This document shows positions 26,100-33,769 of a DNA stretch of 64,000 bases, piece after piece (position 1 is the stretch's first letter; every line of letters starts with the position of its first letter). The translations under genes and the position numbers were made by a program. The stretch is from Sulfuritalea hydrogenivorans sk43H (GTDB lineage: Bacteria > Pseudomonadota > Gammaproteobacteria > Burkholderiales > Rhodocyclaceae). The notes under the pieces were generated by a model, which saw nothing but the letters and a program-made list of their open reading frames with translations, searched no databases and was not told where the DNA came from. Location of the stretch: the NCBI RefSeq assembly GCF_000828635.1, contig NZ_AP012547.1, positions 62,001 through 126,000 on the forward strand, in the 5' to 3' direction.

Positions 26100-26257
26100 G
26101 GCCGTTCCTACCCGGAACCCGGTAGTCAAAATACGAGCTTGCCGGTATTCCACGCCTTCTCCGGCCGCCTTATTCTTTGCCGCAATGCAGGGCAATCCTG
26201 GTGGTTGTCCATCCAGCAATCCGCTACTCCTGCCTCACGCAATGTGGGGCTTTCGAC

Positions 26258-26290
26258 TCCGGCCTGAGCAATCTCGCCGGATCTTTTTTT
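26258..26290 (+). terminator. Possible intrinsic terminator between the NlpC/P60 and nitroreductase genes
   Basis: Six-base stem TCCGGC / GCCGGA (26258-26263 and 26276-26281) followed closely by a run of seven T. The loop is long (12 bases), so strength is uncertain. The rest of 26100-26350 shows nothing I recognise. Confidence 0.45.
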
Positions 26291-26350
26291 GTTGACCCGG
26301 CTCTCGCGCCGGATGCAACATTCCTGCATCGGCAATCAGGGAGGACCGCA

Positions 26351-27001
26351 ATGAACACCTTGACCAAACTTGCGCTCGGCATGATGGGGGCCATGCGGCC
26401 GAAGCCCGCCACGGGCGATTCGGCGACGTCGATCTCACTGCCGCCGCCGGAACGGCATGGCGGGCTGCCCTTGATGGAAGCGCTGGCCCGGCGTCGCTCG
26501 TCGCGCGATTTTGCGCGCGACCCCTTGCCGTTGCCGATGCTGTCGAACCTGCTCTGGGCCGCCTGCGGAATGAACCGGGCCGAAGGCGGGCGCACCGCAC
26601 CTTCGGCCTTGAATGCCCAGGAAATCGATGTGTACGTCGCCTTGCCGTCGGGCGCCTATCGCTATGAAGCCACGGCCCATGAATTGCATCTGGTGGCCGC
26701 GAGCGACCTGCGAAGCGTCACGGGCTACCAGGATTTCGTCGATGAGGCGCCGCTGGACCTGGTGTATGTGGCCGATCACCGGCGGATGGGCATGGTGCCG
26801 GTGGCGCAGCGCGAGTCCTATGCCTCAACCGCGGCCGGCGCGATTGCGCAGAACGTGTACCTGTTTGCCGCCAGTACCGACTTGGCTACGGTAATCCGCG
26901 CCTGGATCGATCGCGCGGCGATTGCGGATGCGCTCGGTCTGTCACACGACCAGCAGGTCCTGCTGGCCCAGACCGTCGGCTATACGAAGCCGGCGGCTTA
27001 G
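26351..27001 (+). CDS. Nitroreductase-family protein, SagB/ThcOx-type
   Basis: A 216-residue FMN-dependent oxidoreductase. The RRSSRDFARDPLPLPMLSNL opening and LLWAACGMNRAEGGRTAPSA are typical of the SagB-like branch, and YASTAAGAIAQNVYLFAAST and LGLSHDQQVLLAQTVGY close the fold. SagB homologues oxidise azolines in RiPP pathways, but no azoline cyclase lies here, and standalone members reduce quinones or nitro compounds. The ATG at 26351 follows AGGGAGGA; codons before it are non-coding. Its last bases overlap the end of the converging next gene. Confidence 0.8.
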   Translation: MNTLTKLALGMMGAMRPKPATGDSATSISLPPPERHGGLPLMEALARRRSSRDFARDPLPLPMLSNLLWAACGMNRAEGGRTAPSALNAQEIDVYVALPSGAYRYEATAHELHLVAASDLRSVTGYQDFVDEAPLDLVYVADHRRMGMVPVAQRESYASTAAGAIAQNVYLFAASTDLATVIRAWIDRAAIADALGLSHDQQVLLAQTVGYTKPAA

Positions 27002-27381
27002 TCGAAAATCTTCTTGAAAATGCTCTTCTGGTCCCAGTCGCAGAGCTTCTTGCCGATCGGGTAGAGCTCTTCGCCGGCGATCAGCCGGGAGGGCGGGGTG
27101 TTCTGGCCGTTCACCACGCTGACGATTTCGCGGGTGTCGCAGTTGATCATGTAGCGGCCGGCCTCATCCGGCACGGACGGGCTGCTGGAGCGGTAGAGCG
27201 TGAAGGAACGAACCGCGTCATTGCTCTGCACCTTCTCCGGTTCGTAGTACAGCTTCATGCCCTCGATGCTCTGGCGTGCCGCGGCCTTGTCCGAGCTTCC
27301 CCATTGCACGGCTTGCTGGGCGAAGGCGGCAGACTGAAGAAAAAGGGCAGCGACGAATGTCAATGCGAGTTTCAGGATCAT
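26998..27381 (-). CDS. Small secreted protein, surface-adhesin E-like at most
   Basis: A 127-residue protein with a clean signal peptide (ILKLALTFVAALFLQSAAFA) and start chosen there because AGAGGAG precedes that ATG. The mature part (GMKLYYEPEKVQSNDAVRSF, then INCDTREI and IGKKLCDW) has the short beta-rich look of small periplasmic or outer-membrane proteins described as surface-adhesin protein E or CNP1-like. The match is weak and no function is claimed. Two Cys may form a disulfide. It converges on the nitroreductase gene. Confidence 0.6.
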   Translation of the reverse strand: MILKLALTFVAALFLQSAAFAQQAVQWGSSDKAAARQSIEGMKLYYEPEKVQSNDAVRSFTLYRSSSPSVPDEAGRYMINCDTREIVSVVNGQNTPPSRLIAGEELYPIGKKLCDWDQKSIFKKIFD

Positions 27382-27496
27382 GCTGGTTTGCTCCTCTGGT
27401 CCGTGATGGCAACGCGCGGTCATGCAAGCGACGCGGAATCGAAGTATAGATGAATCGATTGGCCCGCGATTCCGCAGGCGAACGCTGCGAGCCTGC

Positions 27497-28108
27497 CTAC
27501 GCGCGGCGCGGCTTGCCGATCACGAAATCCGCCAGCTGGCGCGCCAGCTGGTCGATGTTGCGCGAGCCCTCCGGGCGATACCACTGCACCGTCCAGTTCA
27601 TCGCTCCCAGCAGGAACAGCCGCGCCACGGGGCTGTCGTCGGCGATCAGGCCGGCACCCTTCAGGTCCTTCAGGACCTTCTGCCACATGGCTTCGTAGCG
27701 ATCCTTGCGCACCACCAGTTCGGCCAGCACCTCGGGATCGAGGTGGCGGCTTTCATGCAGCAGCGTGGCGGCGAAGTTGCGCCCTTCCGCTTCCAGCAAC
27801 TGGCCCAGGTGGGCGCGCAGCATGGCCTCGAACGTGGCGCGCGGCGATTTGCCGGTTTGGGCGGCGCGCGCCACCGCATCGCCGATCGCATCCAGGCCTT
27901 CCAGCACGACCGCGCGCAGCATGTCGTGCTTGGTCTTGAAGTGGTAGAAGGGCGAACCCGAACGCATGCCGACAGCATTGGCGATGTCGCGGATGGTGGT
28001 GGCCGAATAGCCTTTTTCGTGGAACAGCTGCCCGGCGGCGCGCACGATGTCGCCGCGGCGGTTGGGTTCCTCCGTCGTGGCGACGGCCTTACTTTTCGAA
28101 GCGGCCAT
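27497..28108 (-). CDS. TetR/AcrR family regulator near acyl-CoA genes
   Basis: A 203-residue regulator started at the ATG at 28108, which overlaps the end of the enoyl-CoA hydratase gene by 20 bases; a longer frame reaches 28180 but only by reading that gene in another frame. The head IVRAAGQLFHEKGYSATTIR then SGSPFYHFKTKHDML is a typical TetR DNA-binding domain. Position at the end of a beta-oxidation gene string suggests it senses an acyl-CoA and could bind the ACCAAGC...GCTTGGT palindrome at 31361, but this is inference. Confidence 0.82.
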   Translation of the reverse strand: MAASKSKAVATTEEPNRRGDIVRAAGQLFHEKGYSATTIRDIANAVGMRSGSPFYHFKTKHDMLRAVVLEGLDAIGDAVARAAQTGKSPRATFEAMLRAHLGQLLEAEGRNFAATLLHESRHLDPEVLAELVVRKDRYEAMWQKVLKDLKGAGLIADDSPVARLFLLGAMNWTVQWYRPEGSRNIDQLARQLADFVIGKPRRA

Positions 28109-28859
28109 GGCGTCCCTCGCCTTCGCGGAATTTGTCGGCGCCGGATCGCGCATCGCCGCTGGCGAGCGAAATGCGGCCATGGCGGCATTCGTTCCGCAGC
28201 GCTTCCTGCAGCGGCAGGCCCCATTGCTCGTAGCTGGAAAGCCGGTCCTGGCGCATGCAGGTCTGCGGAAAGGCGGCGATCTGCGCGGCCAGGGCTTCCG
28301 CCGCGGCGCGCGCCGTGCCGTCCGCCACCACGCGATTGGCGAGGCCCATGGCCAGCGCCTCGTCGGCGCCGACCGGCCGGCCGGTGAGGATCAGGTCGAG
28401 CGCGCGCGAATGGCCGATCAGGCGCGAGAGCCGGATCGTGCCGCCGTCGATCAGCGGCACGCCCCAGCGCCGGCAGAAGACGCCGAAAGTTGCCGATTGT
28501 TCGACCACGCGCAGGTCGCACCAGAGCGCGAGCTCCAGGCCGCCGGCAACTGCGTAGCCCGAGACGGCAGCGATCACGGGTTTGCTCAGCAGCATCCGGG
28601 TCGGGCCCAGCGGCGCATCGCCCTCCTCGCTGAGCTGCCATTCATCGGGGTTGGCGACAAAGGATTTCAAGTCGGCGCCGGCGCAGAAGTGGCCTTGCGC
28701 GCCGCACAGCACCGCGACGGAGGCATCGGGATCGGCATCGAAGGCGCGGAAGGCATCGGCCAGCGCTTCCGCCGTGGCGCGGTCGATTGCATTGCGCGCG
28801 GCGGGGCGGTCGATGATGACCGTGGTTACCGCGCCGTTTCGCTGGATGTGAATTGTCAT
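28089..28859 (-). CDS. Enoyl-CoA hydratase/isomerase (crotonase) family protein
   Basis: A 256-residue crotonase. FCAGADLKSF and YAVAGGLELALWCDLRV give the oxyanion hole, and FCRRWGVPLIDGGTIRL follows. The usual catalytic Glu of enoyl-CoA hydratases is replaced in this segment (PLIDGG), so the reaction may be isomerisation, hydrolysis or hydration of a non-standard substrate. It precedes the tetR gene on the same strand and lies downstream of the acyl-CoA dehydrogenase and transglutaminase genes, separated by a CGCAGATT palindrome. Confidence 0.85.
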   Translation of the reverse strand: MTIHIQRNGAVTTVIIDRPAARNAIDRATAEALADAFRAFDADPDASVAVLCGAQGHFCAGADLKSFVANPDEWQLSEEGDAPLGPTRMLLSKPVIAAVSGYAVAGGLELALWCDLRVVEQSATFGVFCRRWGVPLIDGGTIRLSRLIGHSRALDLILTGRPVGADEALAMGLANRVVADGTARAAAEALAAQIAAFPQTCMRQDRLSSYEQWGLPLQEALRNECRHGRISLASGDARSGADKFREGEGRHGRFEK

Positions 28860-28872
28860 CGGGGAAAAGATC

Positions 28873-28959
28873 TATCCGCAGATTACGCAGATTTCCGCAG
28901 ATTCAGATCCGGCAACCACATGCAGTTCAATCTGCGCGAATCTGCGTAATCTGCGGATA
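28873..28959. repeat. CGCAGATT-armed palindromic repeat, copy 3
   Basis: Left arm 28873-28902 (TATCCGCAGATTACGCAGAT then TTCCGCAGATT), right arm 28928-28959 (AATCTGCGCGAATCTGCGTA then ATCTGCGGATA). It fills the gap between the transglutaminase stop and the start of the crotonase gene, both on the minus strand. Confidence 0.85.
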
Positions 28960-28975
28960 AATTGGTTTTCCTGTG

Positions 28976-29650
28976 TCACGTCGGCCTCAGCACCGATTCA
29001 TGGTCGAAGTCGCCGGTCTTCCCTTCGCTGACGGCGACCAGCTGGGGGTACATGCGCACCATGTCGGCCACCAGTTCGTCGTAGGGCAGGTCGTCGAACT
29101 CGCCGCGCTGCTTGACGTATTCCATGTGGCGCTGGTTGGCCGAGTTGTAGGGGTGCATCTGCGAGTCGTGCTCGCCGTCGAAATCCAGTGGCAGCACGCC
29201 GAAACGCCGGCACATTTCGATGTTGAAGGCCGGCGTTGCCTTGACCCATTTGCCGTCGAGCCACAGGCTGACATAGCCGTGCCAGGCGTAGATGTCGGTG
29301 CCGACCAGGCGCGCCAGCTTTTCGGTGGAGAGGTGGTTCTTCACGTCGGCAAAGCCGGGCCGCGCCGGGATGCCGACCGCGCGCAGGCAGGCGGCATACG
29401 CCAGTGCCTTGTTCACGCAATAGCCGACGCCCTTTTCCAGCGTGGTACTGGCGCGCAGCGCTTCCCGTTGCATGCTGGCGCTGTAGGGGTCGTAGCGGAT
29501 GCCGTCGCGCACCGCGTAGTAAAGGCACAAGGCCTGCTCTTTCGGCGTGTCACCAGCGCCGACTGTTGCGGCAACGAACTCGCGGATCGCGGGATGCTCG
29601 TGATCGATGAATTCGGTGGCAGCCAGCCAGGCGGGATTGATCGCCGTCAT
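28976..29650 (-). CDS. Transglutaminase-like cysteine protease family protein
   Basis: A 224-residue protein of the bacterial transglutaminase-like superfamily. The catalytic Cys is in GVGYCVNKALAYAACLRAVG and the His in YAWHGYVSLWLDGKW, followed by KATPAFN, the form seen in this branch. Members are peptidases or amidases; the substrate is unknown. The ATG shares one base with the TGA of the upstream acyl-CoA dehydrogenase (TGATG), so translation is coupled. Residues 30-36 (VGAGDTP) come from a 24-base repeat copy, before the catalytic Cys. Confidence 0.82.
   Translation of the reverse strand: MTAINPAWLAATEFIDHEHPAIREFVAATVGAGDTPKEQALCLYYAVRDGIRYDPYSASMQREALRASTTLEKGVGYCVNKALAYAACLRAVGIPARPGFADVKNHLSTEKLARLVGTDIYAWHGYVSLWLDGKWVKATPAFNIEMCRRFGVLPLDFDGEHDSQMHPYNSANQRHMEYVKQRGEFDDLPYDELVADMVRMYPQLVAVSEGKTGDFDHESVLRPT
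29541..29564 (-). repeat. 24-base dispersed repeat inside the transglutaminase-like gene
   Basis: 21 of 24 matches on the minus strand, sense for the host gene and in the usual frame, encoding VGAGDTP near residue 30. Confidence 0.75.
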
Positions 29651-31305
29651 CAGGTTTGACCCGGCCAGGCGCGATCGAGCAGCGTCCTGAAATCCGTCGT
29701 TGCCGCCAGCGTGCCGAAGGCCGCGCCCCAATGATTGGGCGCCAGGCGCGAGGCACAGAAGGCCTCGCTCACCGGAGCCGGCGCGTGGCGCAGCAGCAGC
29801 GCGCCCTGCATCGCCAGCGCGATGCCCTGCGTCAGTTCGCGGCCGCGGGTTTCGATGTCCTGCGGGTTGGCCAGGCCGTCCTTCAGCTTCGCGGCGAAGG
29901 CGTCGAAGGCGCGGTTCTTTCCCAGTGCCGGCGCGATCTCGGCCGCCAGCACGTCGACGCTCTTCGGATGGCGCCCCATGGCGCGCAGCGTGTCGAGGCA
30001 CATGACGTTGCCCGAGCCTTCCCAGATGGAGTTGAGCGGACTCTGCTTGAACAGGCGCGGCATCGGGCCTTCATCGACGTAGCCGTTGCCGCCGTGCACC
30101 TCCATCGCCTCGGCCACCATGGCCGGGCAGCGCTTGCAGATCCAGAACTTGGCCACCGGCGTCAGCAGGCGGCGCAACAGGTTTTCCGACTCATCCTCCT
30201 GCGCGTCGAAGGCGCGCGCCAGGCGCATCGACAAGGCGGTGGCCGCCTCGGTTTCCAGCGCCAGGTCGGCCAGCGTGTTTATCATCAGCGGCTGGTCGCG
30301 CAGCAGCTTGCCGAAGGCCGAGCGCAGGCCGACATGGTGCATCGCCTGCGACAGCGCGCCGCGCATGATGCCGGTGCTGCCGATCGCGCAATCCAGCCGC
30401 GTATACACGCCCATTTCCAGCACGGTCGGAATGCCGCGTCCTTCCTCGCCCACCAGCCAGCCCTGCGAGCCCCAGAACTCGGCCTCGGTGCCGGCGTTCG
30501 AGCGGTCGCCCATCTTTTCCTTGAAGCGCTGGATGCGCAGTTCGTTGAGGCGCCCATCGGGCGTCCAGCGCGGCACGAAGAAGCACGACAGGCCCTTGGG
30601 CGATTGCGCCGTGACGAGGAAGGCGTCGCACATCGGCGCCGAGAGAAACCATTTGTGGCCGGTGATGCGCCAGGAGCCGTCGTCCATACGCTCGGCGCGT
30701 GTGGTGTTGGCGCGCACGTCTGAACCGCCCTGCTTTTCGGTGAGGCCCATGCCGATCAGCACGCCGGTCTTCTGCGCCGCCGGAATGAAGCGCTTGTCGT
30801 AGTCGCGCGAGAGCAGTTTCGGCATCCAGTCGCGGGCGATCTCCGGCACATGTTTGAGCACCGGCACCGCGCCGTAGGTCATGGTGGTCGGGCACAGCGA
30901 GCCGTCCTCGATTTCGGCGAACATGACGTAGGCCGCTGCGCGCGCGACATGCGCGCCCGGTTTCGGATCGGCCCAGGGCCCGGTGTCGCAGCCGTGGCGC
31001 TTGAGCCAGCCCAGGCATTCGTGCCAGGACGGATGGAACTCGACTTCGTCGCGCCGGTTGCCGTAGCGGTCGAACAGCCGCAGTTGCGGCGGATTGGCGT
31101 TGGCCAGACGGCCATGCTCGATCCATTCCGCGCTGCCGGTTTCGGCGCCGCGCGCGATCAACCAGTCCTGCGCCCAGCCGGCGCCTTGCTGCGCCACGGC
31201 TTCCTGCAGCGGGACGTTGTTGAGATAGGCGTTGTAGTTCTCCAGCGCATGGGCCTGGTTGAGGACTTCATGCGTAACACTGAGTATCGGCGGGGTCGGG
31301 ATCAT
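29650..31305 (-). CDS. Acyl-CoA dehydrogenase, AidB-like
   Basis: A 551-residue flavoprotein, longer than ordinary acyl-CoA dehydrogenases. GLTEKQGGSDVRANTT and WRITGHKWFLSAPMCDAFLV form the substrate and FAD region, and MEVHGGNGYVDEGPMPRLFK, then SIWEGSGNVMCLD, are hallmarks of the AidB/isovaleryl branch. AidB is an alkylation-response protein in E. coli, but here it lies with beta-oxidation genes and shares a start region with the divergent acyl-CoA dehydrogenase gene, so a catabolic role seems more likely. Start at 31305; the upstream in-frame extension is promoter DNA. Confidence 0.87.
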   Translation of the reverse strand: MIPTPPILSVTHEVLNQAHALENYNAYLNNVPLQEAVAQQGAGWAQDWLIARGAETGSAEWIEHGRLANANPPQLRLFDRYGNRRDEVEFHPSWHECLGWLKRHGCDTGPWADPKPGAHVARAAAYVMFAEIEDGSLCPTTMTYGAVPVLKHVPEIARDWMPKLLSRDYDKRFIPAAQKTGVLIGMGLTEKQGGSDVRANTTRAERMDDGSWRITGHKWFLSAPMCDAFLVTAQSPKGLSCFFVPRWTPDGRLNELRIQRFKEKMGDRSNAGTEAEFWGSQGWLVGEEGRGIPTVLEMGVYTRLDCAIGSTGIMRGALSQAMHHVGLRSAFGKLLRDQPLMINTLADLALETEAATALSMRLARAFDAQEDESENLLRRLLTPVAKFWICKRCPAMVAEAMEVHGGNGYVDEGPMPRLFKQSPLNSIWEGSGNVMCLDTLRAMGRHPKSVDVLAAEIAPALGKNRAFDAFAAKLKDGLANPQDIETRGRELTQGIALAMQGALLLRHAPAPVSEAFCASRLAPNHWGAAFGTLAATTDFRTLLDRAWPGQT

Positions 31306-31360
31306 GGCGGGTCCTCTGTTTTCTGAGCGAACATTTTTGCCCCGCCCTGCCGGCTTGTCA

Positions 31361-31378
31361 ACCAAGCGCTTGCTTGGT
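31361..31378. promoter_or_regulatory. Palindromic operator between divergent acyl-CoA dehydrogenase genes
   Basis: ACCAAGC-GCTT-GCTTGGT, a perfect 7-base inverted repeat with a 4-base centre, midway in the 112-base divergent promoter region. It has the form of operators used by TetR-family regulators of fatty and branched-chain acid degradation, so one site could repress both directions. Confidence 0.6.
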
Positions 31379-31417
31379 AGCATGGCCACCCTTCTGATCG
31401 AAGACGGAGACCCAGTC

Positions 31418-32560
31418 ATGATGTCGATTCCGCGTACCCTGTTTGAAGAAGATCATGAAGCGTTTCGCGACACCGTGCGCCGCTTCATGGAGCAGGAAGT
31501 CGCCCCCCACCATGCGCGCTGGGAGGAACAATCGCATGTCGATCGCGACATCTGGAACAAGGCGGGCGCCGCCGGCCTGCTCTGCGCGACCATGCCCGAG
31601 GAATATGGCGGCGTCGGCGTGGACAAGCGCTTCTCGGTCATCGTCATGGAGGAAGCCGCGCGCATCAACGCCACGGGCCTCGGCTGGGGTTTGCATTCGG
31701 AAATCGTCGCGCCCTACCTGTTGCATTACGGCAGCGAGCACCTGAAGCAGAAATACCTGCCGAAGATGGCCAGCGGCGAAATGGTCGGCGCCATCGCCAT
31801 GACCGAGCCGGCCGCCGGTTCCGACCTGCAGGGCGTGCGTACCACGGCAGTGAAGGACGGCGACCACTACATCGTCAACGGCTCGAAGATCTTCATCACC
31901 AACGGTTACCTCTGCGACCTCGTCATCGTCGTCGCCAAGACCGATCCGGCCAAGGGCGCCAAGGGCACCAGCCTCTTGGTGGTCGATACCTCGATGCCCG
32001 GTTTCACCAAGGCCAAACCCCTGCACAAGGCCGGGATGAAGGCACAGGACACCTGCGAGCTGTTCTTCGACAACGTGCGCGTGCCGGCGGAAAACCTGCT
32101 TGGCGAAGAGGGCAACGGCTTCGTCTACCTGATGCAGGAACTGCCCTGGGAGCGGCTGCAGATCGCCGTGATCGCGATGGCCTCGGCCGAGGCGGCGATC
32201 GACTGGACCGTGGCCTACACCCGCGAGCGCAAGGCCTTCGGCCAGGAGATCATGAAGTTCCAGAACACCCGCTTCAAGCTGGCCGAGCTCAAGACCGAGG
32301 TGCAGATCGGCCGCGTCTTCGTCGATCGCTGCGTCGAACTGCTGCTGAACAACAAGCTCGACCCGGCAACCGCCTCGATGGCCAAGTACTGGTGCACCGA
32401 TTTGCAGTTCAAGGTGATGGACGAATGCGTGCAACTGCACGGCGGCTACGGCTACATGTGGGAATATCCGATCACCCGCGCCTGGGCCGACGCCCGCGTG
32501 CAGCGCATCTACGGCGGCACCAATGAAATCATGAAAGAACTCATCAGCAGGAGCCTGTAA
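31418..32560 (+). CDS. Acyl-CoA dehydrogenase
   Basis: A 380-residue FAD-dependent dehydrogenase that makes 2-enoyl-CoA and passes electrons to ETF. MTEPAAGSDLQGVRTTAVKD and YIVNGSKIFITNGYLCDLVI are the flavin and substrate loops; QLHGGYGYMWEYPITRAWAD and RIYGGTNEIMKELI close the fold. Two ATG codons (31418, 31421) are possible; the first is at good distance from GGAGA at 31406-31410. It begins a four-gene plus-strand operon whose next start overlaps its stop (TAATG). Confidence 0.9.
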   Translation: MMSIPRTLFEEDHEAFRDTVRRFMEQEVAPHHARWEEQSHVDRDIWNKAGAAGLLCATMPEEYGGVGVDKRFSVIVMEEAARINATGLGWGLHSEIVAPYLLHYGSEHLKQKYLPKMASGEMVGAIAMTEPAAGSDLQGVRTTAVKDGDHYIVNGSKIFITNGYLCDLVIVVAKTDPAKGAKGTSLLVVDTSMPGFTKAKPLHKAGMKAQDTCELFFDNVRVPAENLLGEEGNGFVYLMQELPWERLQIAVIAMASAEAAIDWTVAYTRERKAFGQEIMKFQNTRFKLAELKTEVQIGRVFVDRCVELLLNNKLDPATASMAKYWCTDLQFKVMDECVQLHGGYGYMWEYPITRAWADARVQRIYGGTNEIMKELISRSL

Positions 32561-33768
32561 TGACCGAAGCCTTCATTTTCGACGCCGTGCGCACGCCGCG
32601 CGGCAAGGGCAAGCAGGGCGGCGCGCTGAACCAGGCGACGCCGATCTATCTGGCCGCCACCGCCTTGCGCGCGCTGCGCGACCGCAACGCGCTGGACACC
32701 TCGAAGGTCGACGACGTGGTGCTCGGGTGCGTCGAGCCGGTGGGCGAGCAGGGTGCCGACATCGCCCGCGTCGCCGCCTTGTATGCCGACTACGCCACCA
32801 GCGCGCCGGGCGTCACCGTCAGCCGCTTCTGCGCCTCGGGGCTGGAGGCCTGCAACCAGGCCGCGGCGCAGATCATGTCCGGCCAGGCCGACCTCGTCGT
32901 CGGTGGTGGCGTCGAGTCGATGTCGCGCGTGCCGATGTTCTCCTCCGGCGGCGCCTGGCCCATCGATCCACAGGTGGCGGCGAAGACCGCCTTCGTGCCG
33001 CAGGGCATTTCGGCCGACCTGATCGCGACCAAATGGGGCTTTTCGCGCGCCGACGTCGACAGCTATGCCCTCGAATCGCAGCGCCGCGCCAAGGCCGCCT
33101 GGGATGCGGGTCACTTCAAAAAGTCCATCGTGCCGGTGAAGGACATCAACGGCCTCAACATGCTCGACCGCGACGAATACATGCGGCCGGAAACCACCCT
33201 GGAATCGCTGGCCTCCCTGAAGCCGGCGTTCCAGGAACAGGGTGAAAACTACGGCTTCAACAGCGTGATGCTGCAGCGCTACCCGGAAGTTGAGCGCATC
33301 AACCATGTGCATCACGCCGGCAACAGTTCGGGCATCGTCGATGGCGCGGCGGCGGTGCTGTTCGGCACCAAGGAAATGGGCGCGGCGCTGGGCTTGAAGC
33401 CGCGCGCGCGGATACGCTCCTTCGCCTCGATCGGCTCCGAGCCGTCGATCATGCTGACCGGCCCTTCGTATGCCGCGGAAAAGGCGCTCAAGCGCGCCGG
33501 CATGAAGGTGGGCGACATCGACCTGTTCGAACTCAACGAAGCCTTCGCCGCGGTGGTGCTGCGCTTCATGCAGGTGCTCGACGTCTCGCACGACAGGATG
33601 AACGTCAATGGCGGCGCGATCGCCATGGGCCATCCGCTGGGCGCCACCGGCGCCATGATCCTCGGCACCCTGCTCGACGAGCTGGAACGCCGCGATCTTT
33701 CCACCGGCCTCGCCACGCTCTGCGTCGGCGCCGGCATGGGTACGGCAACCATCATCGAGCGAGTCTGA
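32560..33768 (+). CDS. fadA: Acetyl-CoA C-acyltransferase (thiolase), FadA-like
   Basis: A 402-residue thiolase. The acyl-accepting Cys is in SRFCASGLEACNQAAAQIMS, the His in AIAMGHPLGATGAM and the second Cys in TLCVGAGMGTA. This is the second thiolase in the window and the shorter FadA type. It directly precedes the FadB-like gene by one base, making a FadAB-like pair for 3-ketoacyl-CoA cleavage. The symbol is by resemblance. Confidence 0.88.
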   Translation: MTEAFIFDAVRTPRGKGKQGGALNQATPIYLAATALRALRDRNALDTSKVDDVVLGCVEPVGEQGADIARVAALYADYATSAPGVTVSRFCASGLEACNQAAAQIMSGQADLVVGGGVESMSRVPMFSSGGAWPIDPQVAAKTAFVPQGISADLIATKWGFSRADVDSYALESQRRAKAAWDAGHFKKSIVPVKDINGLNMLDRDEYMRPETTLESLASLKPAFQEQGENYGFNSVMLQRYPEVERINHVHHAGNSSGIVDGAAAVLFGTKEMGAALGLKPRARIRSFASIGSEPSIMLTGPSYAAEKALKRAGMKVGDIDLFELNEAFAAVVLRFMQVLDVSHDRMNVNGGAIAMGHPLGATGAMILGTLLDELERRDLSTGLATLCVGAGMGTATIIERV

Positions 33769-33769
33769 C

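Noticed and set aside
26351-27001. RiPP cluster around the SagB-like nitroreductase and the ycaO gene
   Set aside because: The two genes are 25 kb apart, YcaO is of the E. coli type without cyclodehydratase partners, and no precursor peptide is visible near either.
28668-28691. AAGTCGGCGCCGGCGCAGAA in the crotonase gene
   Set aside because: It is the antisense of the conserved FCAGADLKSF motif and matches the repeat only in its first half.
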